Notes: generated by a model from the letters alone, not told the origin. Shown: positions 1 to 8,881, counted from the first letter of the stretch. The stretch: 39,801 nucleotides of DNA from Okeania sp. KiyG1 (GCF_014132355.1 NZ_BLZO01000045.1:1-39801); one strand, 5' to 3'. Numbers and translations: made by a program.

Positions 1-495
1 AAGCTGCTGCTTGTCGGTTAACTGCTCCTGGTATTGGTAGTAGTGGTGGGGCGACTTTTGAGCAAAATAGGTTGTTGTTTCAAGGTTTATTTTTGGCGCC
101 TCAAATGGTGGGGGAGGCGATGAAGGGTAATCATTTGACGGCTTATGTTTTTGATAAGTTGGGTTATCCTGTTAATCCTCTTCCTTTTGAAAAACGACGG
201 GATGTTATTCAGGGGATAAAGTTGGGTTCCCCGGAGAAGTTGATTGCTTTTTGTCGAGCTATTCAGCAATATTCGCCTGTGGGGTCTTATTTAGACCCGG
301 TACCTGCACCGATGCCTGGATATGAAAGTCAGTTGGTTATGGCGGGGGGGACTTTTATTGATGGGGCGACTTCTGAATTTTCGGCGGATGGTCCTTTGAG
401 GGAACCTTATGTGGTGTTTTGTCAGGGGGACTCATTGGACTCATGTGGCGATCGCTCTGGAGGCTGCTATTGAGGCGGTAGGTTTTAGAATTTAG
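1..495 (+). CDS. Methionine gamma-lyase / aluminium-resistance family protein, 3' end, frameshifted
   Basis: This is the C-terminal part of a PLP-dependent Cys/Met-metabolism-type enzyme, annotated in cyanobacteria as aluminium resistance or methionine gamma-lyase family. The frame is open from base 3, so the gene begins before the window. Recognisable stretches are RLTAPGIGSSGGAT, LFQGLFLAPQMVGEA and SPVGSYLDPVPAPMPGYES. The frame stops at 473, but the expected ending (THWTHVAIALEAAIEAV) is present in another frame and stops at 495. The run of G at 425-429 has two bases too few, or one too many, exactly inside the expected QGGTHWTH motif. Whether this is a real lesion or a base-calling error cannot be told. 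The family assignment comes from recognising the motifs and is fairly firm; the substrate is not known. Confidence 0.8.
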
Positions 496-511
496 AATTT
501 AGAATTTAGAA
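484..511. repeat. Heptanucleotide repeat (TTTAGAA)4
   Basis: Four head-to-tail copies of TTTAGAA overlap the stop region of the preceding gene and end in a T run. This is the short tandem repeat type common in cyanobacterial intergenic DNA. Confidence 0.8.
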
Positions 512-614
512 TTTTTTCATTAGGGACTTGCAACCTAATTTGTAAGAATACAACTGAAAATCCTTTGGTGTGGCGATTTTTTCATTAGCTCTTAGAAAAT
601 GAAAATAATGGATG

Positions 615-897
615 ATTTGACTTCTCCCCGCTTTAAAAAGACGGGGATTCTAAGCGGATGCTTGGAGCGGATTAAAATCACCCTCCAAGCGCTTACGATA
701 TTCTTTTGAAAGAGAATCCAAAAAATACCGTTTTGGCAGAGTCAAAACTGCGCTACAGACCTTGGTTAAATCGAAATTTAACTGTGTCCTTACCTTTCTA
801 ATTAGGCTTGCTGAACCAGCGGAAGAGGCTTCAACAAGTGACCTCGGATATTTAACCTTTAGCTGCTGGCTGTGGGGTAATTCGGTAGATTGATCTT
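615..897 (-). mobile_element. Right-end remnant of an IS200/IS605-type element
   Basis: At 620-652 a hairpin (CTCCCCG...CGGGGATTC in plus-strand reading) matches the right-end hairpin of cyanobacterial TnpB-only elements; a very similar one ends the element at 34586. The remnant therefore lies on the minus strand, running right from about 615. An open minus-strand frame of about 80 codons (about 655-897) ends just before the hairpin. It may be leftover 3' sequence of a transposon gene, but I recognise no domain in it. The rest of 496-951 holds no supported gene. Confidence 0.45.
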
Positions 898-951
898 ATG
901 GGAGATGCTCACAAAACTCTACGATTTCCCTTCAACCACATCCCTGTGTCC

Positions 952-1637
952 TTATTTCTGCTTCGCTATTACAATTGAGATGTTTTCACCAGAGGGATTT
1001 TCTATCGTCAATTTGCCCTCGGCATCAAGACCTATATCTTGGGAGAGGCCACCCTGTACTTCATTGAAGTCGAGTGTGAGTTTCCCTGTGGCTCCTGATA
1101 CCGTCAGGCAGTTACTAGCAAAGGGGTCTTTCTTATCAGAAGGATTTAATGCATCTGAGACGAATATGATATAATCTTGAACAAGAAGATCCAATGTCTG
1201 ATTTGTAACACTTTCTTGATCGGCGTAAAAACCCACATAAGATTCTGCCGAGACTAGATTCGGATTAAACTCGTCACAACCTCTGAATCCAATCGGCGGC
1301 TTACCGGCAACAACCGTATATATTGTGTCTAAACCGGCCTCTTCTGCAGACAATATAACAGGAGGCAATAAGCTAGGGTTGATAAGGGGGCCCCTTAAAT
1401 CAAATTCGATTGTCTGGACTTCACTCAGGTTTTTAGGAAACTCATCTAACGACCAGTATGGTATGTATAACTCCATTCCGCGGTCTTCTTTGATTTAGCC
1501 TCACGGAGCGCGCTTGACCAGTCTGTTGTTACGAACACCTCTGTTTCGTAACCTTGTGCGGAGGCTGGTAAACCACTGCCAACCCAGATAAATAAGCTCA
1601 AGACGCAGGCGAGAATTGCCGTTACCTTTGTTTTCAT
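952..1637 (-). pseudogene. Secreted protein of unknown function, frameshifted after the signal peptide
   Basis: The start at 1637 (second of two ATGs) is chosen because AGGAG lies five bases upstream. The first 28 or so residues form a classical signal peptide, MKTKVTAILACVLSLF followed by a small-residue stretch ending ASA-QG, so the product would be exported. The start frame runs past the signal peptide to REAKSK and then enters nonsense ending at 1446. The downstream frame, which resumes at EDRGMELYIPYW near 1480, is open to 952 for 174 residues. One A missing from the AAA run near 1483 explains the break. The mature part is acidic and has two cysteines; I recognise no family. The H-type-lectin-like gene at 33016-33360 also has a strong signal peptide but no clear sequence similarity. 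Confidence 0.65.
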
Positions 1638-1640
1638 CAT

Positions 1641-2129
1641 GTCTCCTTTTAATTGAAAATTGTGGACTGTAAGCTTAATGCTTATTGGTTTATACTTATA
1701 TGACGCTTTTGCTCTTCTGTTTCTGACTATTTTGCTTGACTTTTTTTCCGAGGACTGACTGGGGCAAAACTTCACCACTGAGCCTAAGATAGTGCAAAGA
1801 AAATAGCCGCTCAACTTCTCTTTGAGCTGTTTCCTCGCCCGAGATATTCGCCTGGACACATTTTCGAGAGCAATAGTGGTTTCATTTGCTGAAGCTCCCG
1901 GAGATGGAGGATGGAATTTTTCTCTTTTATTGCGGATAGAGCAGAAGAAATTTGATTTGTACAGATTTTATATTTACTTGGGTTTACCTTGTTCAATTCC
2001 ATGATAAAAAAGTTCCTGAGAAGCAGGAAATATCGGTATCTTCAGTAGAGGAAGGTACTCCCTCTTGGAAAAAAAGTAGACTTTCTTATTGAGTTTTTTA
2101 ATGCTTGCGAAACAAATAATTTAAAAGAG
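1641..2129. other. Gap with a short open minus frame resembling a helix-turn-helix tail
   Basis: No gene is supported here. On the minus strand a frame without a start reads NETTIALENVSRRISRARKQ around 1815-1890 and then runs straight into the signal peptide frame at 1640. The SRRISRARKQLKEKL part resembles the end of a sigma-70 region 4 recognition helix, so it could be a decayed regulator fragment. The stretch is too short to name. An SD-like AGGAG for the secreted protein lies at 1642-1648. Confidence 0.25.
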
Positions 2130-2417
2130 ATGCAGAGGGATTCTATACTTTTGTTGAAGTTATTTGCTTTGGCTTTATTTATTGTGCTTACCACTTTTGT
2201 AGTGTCCACATTGATTCTTTGGTTAATTAAATTACCTACCTATCGTTTTGTTATTTTTACCGAAGCATCAAAGAAGGAGCGAGATAAATATTTTTGTAGG
2301 GTTAGCAGTAGGATAAATTTTTGGTGGATAGTTGTAGTTGCAGGTTTTATTGTTGGAGTGTCCGCGAGTATTTTTAGCAGCTATCTTTTAGAATTGTTAG
2401 GTAATATTTTCGGCTAA
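2130..2417 (+). CDS. Small two-helix membrane protein, unknown function
   Basis: This encodes 95 residues with an ATG start and no clear ribosome binding site. Two strong hydrophobic segments are visible: residues about 8-34 (a leucine/isoleucine-rich segment) and about 66-92 (WWIVVVAGFIVGVSASIF). A charged loop containing ASKKERDKYF joins them. The charge pattern suggests the loop is cytoplasmic. No family is recognised. The gene stands alone, facing away from the secreted-protein pseudogene to its left. The two clear membrane spans make it more likely real than a chance frame. Confidence 0.5.
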   Translation: MQRDSILLLKLFALALFIVLTTFVVSTLILWLIKLPTYRFVIFTEASKKERDKYFCRVSSRINFWWIVVVAGFIVGVSASIFSSYLLELLGNIFG

Positions 2418-2490
2418 CCATGTTCATAAAATATTAGTTGTGAGAATAGTTAAATATTCTATAAATAACCAATTACAAAGCATGATAATT

Positions 2491-2803
2491 TCACTGTTTT
2501 CTTAACACTAATTCCGCGACTAAAGGCAAATGGTCTGAACCTGTAGTTGACAAAACTTCAGAAGATTTAGAAACCCAATGATTTGAATACCAAATATAGT
2601 CAATTCTAAACAGAGGATAATCTAATTTCCAGGTAGAATTTGGAATTAAAAAATCCAGACGCCAACCCGCAGGCCAAGTTAAACCAAAACCCATTCCTGA
2701 TACTCGAAAAGAATCATTTAATACTTGTCTTAAATAATAGTAATCCTGAGATTGTTCGCTCATATTAAAATCACCCGCCACAATAACTGGCAAACTTTCT
2801 TTT
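2491..2803 (-). pseudogene. Endonuclease/exonuclease/phosphatase (EEP) family protein, C-terminal fragment
   Basis: The fragment carries the two C-terminal hallmarks of the metal-dependent EEP fold: PVIVAGDFNMS (the GDFN metal/catalytic motif) and STTGSDHLPLVAEL (the SDH motif with the catalytic histidine). Between them FRIDYIWYS matches the usual RIDYI strand. The N-terminal two-thirds of the family is absent. Upstream coding (SAIQLKKESLP) stops at the left end of the TnpB element near 2804, and nothing on the far side of that element (4229-4390) restores the missing part. The gene is therefore a truncated remnant. Substrate (DNA, lipid or sugar phosphate) cannot be told. Confidence 0.75.
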
Positions 2804-4228
2804 TTTAGCTGAATCGCTGAGAAGCTTCACGCCATAATTTTTAGATTTGGCGACCAGATGAATCGGCAGCAAATTGAATAGGTTCGATGCCCATTCAATT
2901 TGCAAATATCTCAGCAGAAGCTTTCGCCCTGGTTGAAAAACTTGTGTTATTATTTTGCTATAATCCCGGAAATTTTCCACTATGCGGACTGCTTACCAAT
3001 ATAAATTAAGGCCCAACAAAGAACAAATAGCCACAATGGAATTGTGGTTGGAATTGTTGCGTCGGCAGTACAACTATAGGTTAGGTGAAAGATTCTCATG
3101 GTGGTCAGAAAACCGTTGTCCGGTTAATGCTTGCCCCAAGGTAGATGCCAATTCCAAGACTCAGGGATAATCCAGATTATTACTCTCAAAAAAAAGATTT
3201 GGTCAATACCAAAGACAAGTTTCCTGAGTATAAGCTAATTCATTCTCAGGTTTTGCAAGATTGCATAAAACGGGTAAAACTTGCTTTTGATAGATGGTTT
3301 AAAGCAGACAAGAGTGGACATAAATTAGGAAAACCAAGGTTTAAGAAAATAAGCCGTTATCGTAGTTTTACTTATCCTCAAATCAAACAAGACTGTATTG
3401 AAGGACGCAAGATCAACTTACCAAAAATTGGCAAGGTAAAGTTGATTCAGCATCGTCCAATACCAGAAGGGTTTATAATCAAAACTGCTACTATTAGTCG
3501 TAAAGCTGATGGTTATTATGTGACTTTATCCCTAGAAGACAAATCAGTTCCAGCTTTTACAACTGAAGTTGAATCTACATTAAAAAATACTCTGGGAATT
3601 GATATGGGACTGAAGGAATTTTTAGTAACAAGTGAAGGAGAGTCTGTTCCAATCCCTCAATACTATCGCTCATCTCAGAAGCGATTAAAGACTTTGCAAA
3701 AACGTTTATCTCGAAAGAAAAAAGGAAGTAAAAGGTGGCTCAAAGCGGTCAAAGCTGTAGCAAAAGAACATAAAAAGGTTGCCGACAAACGTAAAGATTT
3801 CCACTTTAAAACAGCCAATGAATTGTTATCAAAAGCTGAAGTTATCGCCCATGAAAACTTAAACATTAAAGGTCTAGCAAAGACCCATTTGAGTAAATCA
3901 ATTAACGATGCTGGATGGAGTCAATTCCTGTCTATTTTAACTGTCAAAGCTGAAAATGCTGGACAGAAAACTATAGCAGTAAACCCTAAAAATACCAGCC
4001 AAGATTGCTCAAATTGTGGTGAAAAAGTTCCCAAAGAATTAAACATACGAACTCATTCTTGCCCGCACTGTGGCATAGTAATAGACCGCGACTTGAATGC
4101 GGCCATAAATATCAAAAATAGGGCGGTAGGGCATTCCGTCTTTAAAGCTCGTGGAGCCCGATGCAACGGCAGGGCAGGGAAACGAGAAGCCTACACTATA
4201 GCGCCAGCTTAGTGTGGGAGTATGTCAC
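2804..4228 (+). mobile_element. TnpB-only IS200/IS605-type element 1
   Basis: The element carries one transposon gene, tnpB, and no tnpA. The left end shares tttagct...GAGAAGCTtCACGCC with the element at 14053, which sets the approximate start. The right end finishes in ATGTCAC at 4228, as the other ends in AAGTCAC. The 3' end of tnpB plus the right end would encode the reRNA/omegaRNA; the bases just beyond 4228 would be its guide. It sits against the broken EEP gene. The ends are inferred by comparing two copies, so they may be off by several bases. Confidence 0.6.
2982..4212 (+). pseudogene. tnpB: TnpB RNA-guided nuclease, one frameshift
   Basis: TnpB is the RNA-guided, RuvC-type nuclease of IS200/IS605 elements. 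The N-terminal frame (2982-3170) holds YQYKLRPNKEQ and LLRRQYNYRLGERF; the main frame (3145-4212) holds the rest. The shift lies at about 3143, where one extra base separates NACP from [16 protein letters not shown]. All three RuvC acids are kept: D in [11 protein letters not shown] in [11 protein letters not shown] and D in [11 protein letters not shown]. The zinc finger is complete (CSNCG...CPHCG). Only the frameshift argues against activity, and a start at 3145 would make a 355-residue product lacking the first part of the wedge domain. It probably cannot move by itself because no tnpA is present. Confidence 0.85.
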
Positions 4229-4391
4229 TCGGAGTATGAAGTAAATTAAAATTAATCCTGAATAACTATAGACAAATACTTTGGTAATTATTTGCAAAAG
4301 TAAGAAGAGATTCATTTGCCCATTGCCTCCAAACCTATTTACAAAAAAAAGTAAGATTTGAGTTTTTTCTTCCTTCTTCCTTCTTCCTTCT
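4229..4391. repeat. Pyrimidine-rich (CTTCTTC-type) microsatellite
   Basis: From about 4364 the plus strand is a run of TTCCTTCTTCC units that continues into the 3' end of the DUF3593 gene, up to about 4443. The last 15 or so residues of that protein are translated from it. Between 4229 and 4363 I see no gene. Confidence 0.6.
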
Positions 4392-4715
4392 TTAAAAATG
4401 AGTTTTCCCTTCTTCGTTCTTCCTTCTTTCCTCTTCCTTCTTCAACACAGCTTCCCTAAAACCTAGCACTACTAAAATATTAGATAGTGTTAGAAATACT
4501 TCCGCACTACCATGTAACCAATCAATATTTGCTAAGGCTTCACTATAAACTTGTTTAGCATAAATTCCGGCGGGAATAGTTACGCCTACAAATACTAAAG
4601 TGCCATAAAATCCAATTAAAGCTAAACGGGGTGTTTTGCCTGAACGAGTGAGAAACCAAAGAAAGCCTAAATAGGGAAATAGAGAAAGAGCAAATAGAGT
4701 ATCTTTAGAAATCAT
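4392..4715 (-). CDS. DUF3593 membrane protein
   Basis: The 107-residue protein starts MISKDTLFALSLFPYLGFLW and has three hydrophobic helices (about 7-22, 32-50 and 74-92). Family-typical stretches are RSGKTPRLALIGFYGTL, DWLHGSAEVFLTLSNILVVLGFR and the short periplasm-facing YAKQVY. The family is restricted to cyanobacteria and plastid-bearing organisms, where it is often next to or fused with DUF2499; here the DUF2499 gene is the next minus-strand gene upstream (5440-5757). Function is unknown, with a thylakoid or photosynthetic role suspected from distribution. The charged tail KKEEERRKNEEGK is encoded by the adjoining microsatellite and is probably not part of the conserved domain. Confidence 0.8.
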   Translation of the reverse strand: MISKDTLFALSLFPYLGFLWFLTRSGKTPRLALIGFYGTLVFVGVTIPAGIYAKQVYSEALANIDWLHGSAEVFLTLSNILVVLGFREAVLKKEEERRKNEEGKTHF

Positions 4716-4749
4716 ATTTCTAGGAGTATAAAAAATTTTGTTGTATTAA

Positions 4750-5430
4750 GTAGCTAGTAGTCTAGAGTCAGGAGTGAGTATTTCAAAGACTCTAAATTTA
4801 CAGATTTAAAACTATAACGTTATAGATTATCTGGTGTGGGATGCTGAAAAATAGCTTACTTCTGAATATCTGTAATTTGTCAAAAAATGATAGTCTCTAG
4901 TCTAGATTCAGTTCTCAGTATTCTAAATACTCTCTCAAAACTATAACGTTACAGATATATAGTCTGAAGCTCTGAAAAATAGCTCACTTGTGAATATCTG
5001 TAATTTGTCAAAAAATAATAGTCTCTAGTCTAGATTCAGTTCTCAGTATTCTAAATACTCTCTCAAAACTATAACGTTACAGATATATAGTCTGAAGCTC
5101 TGAAAAATAGCTCACTTGTGAATATCTGTAATTTGTCAAAAAATGATAGTCTCTAGTCTAGATTCAGTTCTCAGTATTCTAAATACTCTCTCAAAACTAT
5201 AACGTTACAGATATATAGTCTGAAGCTCTGAAAAATAGCTCACTTGTGAATATCTGTAATTTGTCAAAAAATAATAGTCTCTAGTCTAGATTCAGTTCTC
5301 AGTATTCTAAATACTCTCTCAAAACTATAACGTTACAGATATATAAGTCTGGAGCGCTGAAAAATAGCTCACTTGTGAATATCTGTAATTTGTCAAAAAA
5401 TCATAGTCTCTAGTCTAGAGTAAGTGTCGT
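4750..5430. repeat. 128-bp satellite array, five to six copies
   Basis: The start TAGTCTCTAGTCTAGA recurs at 4891, 5019, 5147, 5275 and 5404, giving periods of 128, 128, 128 and 129. A more diverged copy precedes it from about 4750. Each unit contains a near-palindrome around AACGTT (perfect CTATAACGTTATAG at 4812-4825 in the oldest copy, CTATAACGTTACAG in the others) and the invariant ATATCTGTAATTTGTCAAAAAA. The array fills the space between the DUF3593 and DUF2499 genes and has no open frame. It is not a CRISPR array: there are no unique spacers. Confidence 0.9.
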
Positions 5431-5439
5431 ACCGAAAAA

Positions 5440-5757
5440 TTAACTCTCGCCACTTTCTTCTTGCTTTTTACTGTTAGAAAATATCAACCAAGCAGCAGCT
5501 AATAGAGTAAAATTTCCCAACAAAGTCATTGAAGCTTGAAGAGTAACTAACCATTCCAAATTTGGGTCATTATCAAAATAATGCCAAGTGCAGGCACACA
5601 TCGCACTTACCAATGCAGGTAACATGGCAAAAGATAAACCATACCAGGCACGGTTATTAGTGACATTGCCATAGAGAGAAATAAACCAAATGGCAGCTAT
5701 CCATTCAATAACGCTAGAAATATGAATAATCCAAGTAGGAATTGATAAAGCGTGCAT
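5440..5757 (-). CDS. DUF2499 (Ycf49-like) membrane protein
   Basis: The preferred start is the ATG at 5757 (MHALSIPTWIIHISSVIEW), because family members begin there; a TTG at 5787 would add ten residues. Three or four hydrophobic helices are visible, with conserved SIPTWIIHISSVIEW, AWYGLSFAMLPALVSAMCAC and TWHYFDNDP. The family is known from cyanobacteria and plastids (ycf49) and has no established biochemical function; an integral thylakoid protein is likely. It pairs with DUF3593 in many genomes, and here the two keep orientation although 720 bp of satellite separate them. It is divergent from csaB with 78 bp between, so the two probably share a promoter region. Confidence 0.8.
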   Translation of the reverse strand: MHALSIPTWIIHISSVIEWIAAIWFISLYGNVTNNRAWYGLSFAMLPALVSAMCACTWHYFDNDPNLEWLVTLQASMTLLGNFTLLAAAWLIFSNSKKQEESGES

Positions 5758-5835
5758 ATCTAAAAAATCTGAAAATTTAAGTATCAACTTTGGTGTTATA
5801 TAAGGTTATATCAAAAGAATAAACTACTCAGACAA

Positions 5836-6873
5836 ATGCGAGCAATTTTATGCGGTTACTACGGCAAAGGTAATAGTGGAGATGAGGCATTATTAGCATC
5901 TTTGTTACAGATGTTGCCTGATAATATTCAACCTTATGTTTTGTCTGGTAACCCTATCGAAACTCAAAAACAATATCAAGTCGAAGCAGGCGATCGCCTC
6001 AATACTTTGACTATTCTCCAGGCAATGAAACGTTCGGATGTCTTTATCTGGGGGGGTGGAAGTCTGATTCAAGATGCTACCAGTATTGCTAGTCCTTTTT
6101 ATTATGCCGGACTAATGGGAATTGCTCAAAAAATGGGCTTAAAAACAATTGCCTGGGCACAGGGTATTGGGCCTTTAGATCATCAAACTACCCAATTTTT
6201 AGCAAAGCAATGTTTTAAGGGTTGTACTGCGGTTAGTGTCAGGGATGCCAATTCGGCAAAAATAGTTGCCAAGTGGGAGATTCCTTTTACTTTAGCTCCT
6301 GACCCAGTTTGGGCCTTAGAAGGCTCTTCTGTCCCCGGTCTTTGGGATTTACCTGCGCCTAGAGTAGCGGTCAGTTTGAGACCTCACCCACAACTTACTC
6401 CGGCACGTTTAGCAATTTTAACTCAGGCTTTGGTTTCTTTTCAAAAGGCAACTAAAGCGTTTATTTTGTTGTTGCCTTTTCAACCGATAAAGGATTTAAA
6501 AATTGCTGAATCTATTCATCAAAAATTGCCTAATCATAGCAAGATTTTAAGTATAGAAGACCCTAGAGTTTTGAAGGGAGTTTTTCGGGGTGTGGAAATG
6601 GTAATAGGTATGCGTTTCCACAGTTTAATTATGGGTTCTGCGGAGGAATGTCGTTGTTTTGCTATTAGTTATGACCCGAAAGTTAGTCAGTTAATGACTG
6701 AGTTAGAAATGCCTGGATGGGAGTTAGCTGAATTGCCGGAAGATGCAAATTTAATTAGTAAGATGTGGATTGAAAATTATGCGAATGGGGATGCTTTGTT
6801 TCCAGAAAGAATAGATTTTTTGAGGGAGCGATCGCTAATTCATCAAGAGGTATTATCTTCAATTAATAATTAA
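5836..6873 (+). CDS. csaB: Polysaccharide pyruvyl transferase CsaB
   Basis: The 345-residue protein is full length for the cyanobacterial CsaB family, which transfers pyruvate from phosphoenolpyruvate to a cell-envelope sugar as a ketal. In Bacillus this modification anchors S-layer-homology proteins. Motifs seen are the N-terminal GYYGKGNSGDEALL, the strand DVFIWGGGSLIQDATS, and the C-terminal MRFHSLIMGS. It has no signal peptide or membrane helix, so it acts in the cytoplasm. No clear Shine-Dalgarno is present, as often in cyanobacteria. It is monocistronic, with AT-rich TAATTA repeats starting at the stop codon. Confidence 0.93.
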   Translation: MRAILCGYYGKGNSGDEALLASLLQMLPDNIQPYVLSGNPIETQKQYQVEAGDRLNTLTILQAMKRSDVFIWGGGSLIQDATSIASPFYYAGLMGIAQKMGLKTIAWAQGIGPLDHQTTQFLAKQCFKGCTAVSVRDANSAKIVAKWEIPFTLAPDPVWALEGSSVPGLWDLPAPRVAVSLRPHPQLTPARLAILTQALVSFQKATKAFILLLPFQPIKDLKIAESIHQKLPNHSKILSIEDPRVLKGVFRGVEMVIGMRFHSLIMGSAEECRCFAISYDPKVSQLMTELEMPGWELAELPEDANLISKMWIENYANGDALFPERIDFLRERSLIHQEVLSSINN

Positions 6874-7332
6874 CAATTAATAATTAATAATTATTGCTCT
6901 GCCGATTAAATATCAAAACATTGACATACAAAGGTTTTAGCCTTTTTGTTGCGAAAAAAGTGTCAGCTTTTAGCTCAGAATTGCCCAAAATACTCACATT
7001 TTGAGCAGACAAGGAGAGGAAAATTGAGCGACAATTCTTTCGACTGCCTTCCCTGTAATACCATTTCTTAAAAACTTTTCTACATTTTGTTGGGGGAGTG
7101 GGGGAGTGGGGGAGTAGGGGATAATTCATTAATGGATAATGGATAATTGATAATTACCTCTGGTTAAAACCGTTCTTGATTGAATATAAGGAATATTGTC
7201 TTTTTTTTCCTCTTAAAAGAGGAGGATTTAGACCACGATTTTTCGGTAATACCATTACGGTTGCAGTACTGCCAAAATCTGGAAAAACTTCCACAATAAT
7301 GTAGATAGAAGTCGTGCATTTTAAAGTCTGAA
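6874..7332. repeat. Repeat-filled gap with a partial inverted MITE copy (about 7118-7215)
   Basis: The gap opens with TTAATAATTAAC-type AT repeats (6874-6892). At 7088-7120 there is a short array of GGGGGAGT units. From about 7118 to 7215 the sequence is a reverse-oriented partial copy of the 184-bp element described at 7923 (TAATTACCTCTGGTTAAAACC then TCTTAAAAGAGGAGG). No supported gene lies here; the 81-residue minus frame at 6884-7129 has no domain features. Confidence 0.5.
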
Positions 7333-8310
7333 TTATGATTCCTGATTTATCATTTTATTTGGTTTAGTAAATAGAACGTTAAATACATGGGATGTTTGAT
7401 AATACTTACTGATAGGTAACTGAACTAGCTGATTAATTTCATCTGAGGTAATTAAATAAGCTTCATATTTTAAGGAATCCATAAATTCTCTTAATTCTGT
7501 TTCATTAGTTCCCATTTGTTGTAATCAAAATCTATTAATTTCACAAATAATATAGGGAACATCATATTGGGAAAATGTATTTACTGCTCCTTTAATCACA
7601 TCAAGTTCTGCTCCTTCAGTGTCAATTTTAATCATTTTGATGTGACCAATATCTTTATTGCCGAACCAAAATATCATCAAGTGTAGATTGTTGAATATTT
7701 TGCATTGTTTGATTACCCAAAATTTTTTGATTGAATGGATGTTTACCGACATCCCACAAAGCATGACCGCCATCGTTATCTTGATTAAAAAATAGTTGTG
7801 TTTGTTTCGTTTCTGAGCCAATAGCAAGATTAAATAAGCTAATATTATTTAGACTGTTGAGACTAATATTCTCTAAGATTTTTGATAATTTGATAGTTCT
7901 GGTTCAAAAGCAAAAATTTTACCGAATAATTAAGGTTTAAAGCCTCTCCTTTAAAGGAAAAACAAGCGGTCGAGGGATGGATGGGTTTCCTAACCATATC
8001 CAATCGACCAAGAGAGAAAAAATTTTCCTTTTATTCAATCCTCTTCCTTTTAGAGGGAGGTAATGATCAATTATTCATTATCCATTATCAATTATTAATT
8101 ATTGAACTTCGATGCCTACTATTTTTGCAGCTAAAACAGAATAATATCCAATATGAGTGCCAATATCAATAAAACAGTCACCATATTGTAGAAATTTCCG
8201 AATTAATTGGAAAATTTCAGATTCATAAGCTCGCCCTTTTTGAACAGAGTCAAGCATCAATTTTTGAGTAAATTTATTAGAATCTAGGGAGAGCTTTATT
8301 TATTGTTGTT
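7333..8310 (-). pseudogene. FkbM-family methyltransferase, split by a MITE and further mutated
   Basis: Pieces of one SAM-dependent FkbM-type O-methyltransferase can be laid end to end. The first part (about 8310-8107) reads QKGRAYESEIFQLIRKF and GDCFIDIGTHIGYYSVLAAK, the SAM-binding motif I. After the insert (7923-8106) it continues GKIFAFEPELSNYQ. The C-terminal parts are IKMIKIDTEGAELDVIKGA (the conserved DTEG motif) and MGTNETELREFMDSL. Lesions are the 184-bp insertion, at least one frameshift around 7690-7880, and a TGA at 7529 between CEINRF and LQQMGTNE. Such enzymes usually methylate sugars of glycans; a neighbouring SAM methyltransferase and csaB suggest a surface-polysaccharide context. 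Confidence 0.8.
7923..8106 (+). mobile_element. 184-bp MITE-like element inserted in the FkbM gene
   Basis: Removing 7923-8106 joins codons for AAKIVGIE directly to GKIFAFEPE, so both edges are known almost to the base. The ends are inverted (AATAATTAA at each). The inside holds GGTTTAAAGCC, a CCTTTAAAGG hairpin, GGATGGATGGGTTTCCTAAC and CCATATCCAATCGACC. Other copies lie at 9430-9655 and 20703-20900 in the same orientation, and partial reversed copies at 7118-7215 and 9005-9135. No open frame exists, so it is non-autonomous. Confidence 0.75.
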
Positions 8311-8353
8311 CAGAATTAGATTGCCATTGGATATTGATAATTTTGGTAGAATT

Positions 8354-8881
8354 TTATGAAGTCATAGTTGAACTATTTTTCCTCTGAATCATTGCCCAAT
8401 ACATATCCGGACCTACAGGCACATTAAATTTAATATCTAACACTTGTAAAATTTCAAATCCTGTTCTTCTAATTAAATCTAACCACATAGTTTTTCCCAA
8501 TACACTGTAGTGATTTTTATTAGTTTGATGTTGGCAACTTGTATCAGGAGCAGGTACTTCTAAATATAGATAACCTTCAGGTTTAATAACTCTATAAATT
8601 TCCTGCAAAGTAAAATATGGAAAAATACTATGTTCTAAACAATGTCTACACCAAACAAAGTCAAAATAGTTATCTTCAAATTCTAAAAAAGATTGATCCA
8701 TTTCATAAACTTGATAACCTTTTTGTTGGCAAATAGCCACATCTTCACTATTTAGAGTAATTCCAGTTGGTGAAAAACCATGTTTTTTAAATATCTCTAA
8801 AGCTACACCTTGACCACAACCAATATCTAATATTTTGGCTGCCGGTGGTAAAAATATTTCCTTTAGACATACATCAAACAT
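8354..8881 (-). CDS. Class I SAM-dependent methyltransferase, probably N-terminally truncated
   Basis: The protein carries a Rossmann methyltransferase core: motif I AKILDIGCGQGVALEIF (residues about 15-31), post-I ITLNSEDVAIC, and YFDFVWCRHCLEHS as motif II/III, followed by IYRVIKPEGYLYLEVPAP. It is soluble. The frame upstream of the first ATG remains open and protein-like (KIKNDTYPEPPTKLHNQITE) to about 8999, where it hits a reverse MITE copy and finds no start. A plausible N-terminus (MNKASIHLIYTTISTRYSYS, start 9213) lies on the far side of that repeat. I therefore infer that an insertion separated the start from the body. It ends 44 bp before the FkbM pseudogene, in the same direction. 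Confidence 0.75.
   Translation of the reverse strand: MFDVCLKEIFLPPAAKILDIGCGQGVALEIFKKHGFSPTGITLNSEDVAICQQKGYQVYEMDQSFLEFEDNYFDFVWCRHCLEHSIFPYFTLQEIYRVIKPEGYLYLEVPAPDTSCQHQTNKNHYSVLGKTMWLDLIRRTGFEILQVLDIKFNVPVGPDMYWAMIQRKNSSTMTS

Noticed and set aside
1811-1960. Sigma-factor gene
   Set aside because: Only about 20 residues resemble a region-4 helix; no start, no region 2 and no continuous frame.
2771-2980. 69-residue minus-strand ORF
   Set aside because: It is read across the IS left end and the edge of the EEP fragment, with no domain features.
3130-3170. Programmed frameshift in tnpB element 1
   Set aside because: No slippery heptamer or downstream structure at 3143 and the site is not a homopolymer; a simple one-base insertion is enough.
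4750-5430. Possible CRISPR array
   Set aside because: The repeat is continuous, 128 bp, with no unique spacers and no cas genes nearby.
6884-7129. 81-residue minus-strand ORF after csaB
   Set aside because: It runs from AT repeats through a GGGGGAGT tract with no recognisable domain; low-complexity frame.
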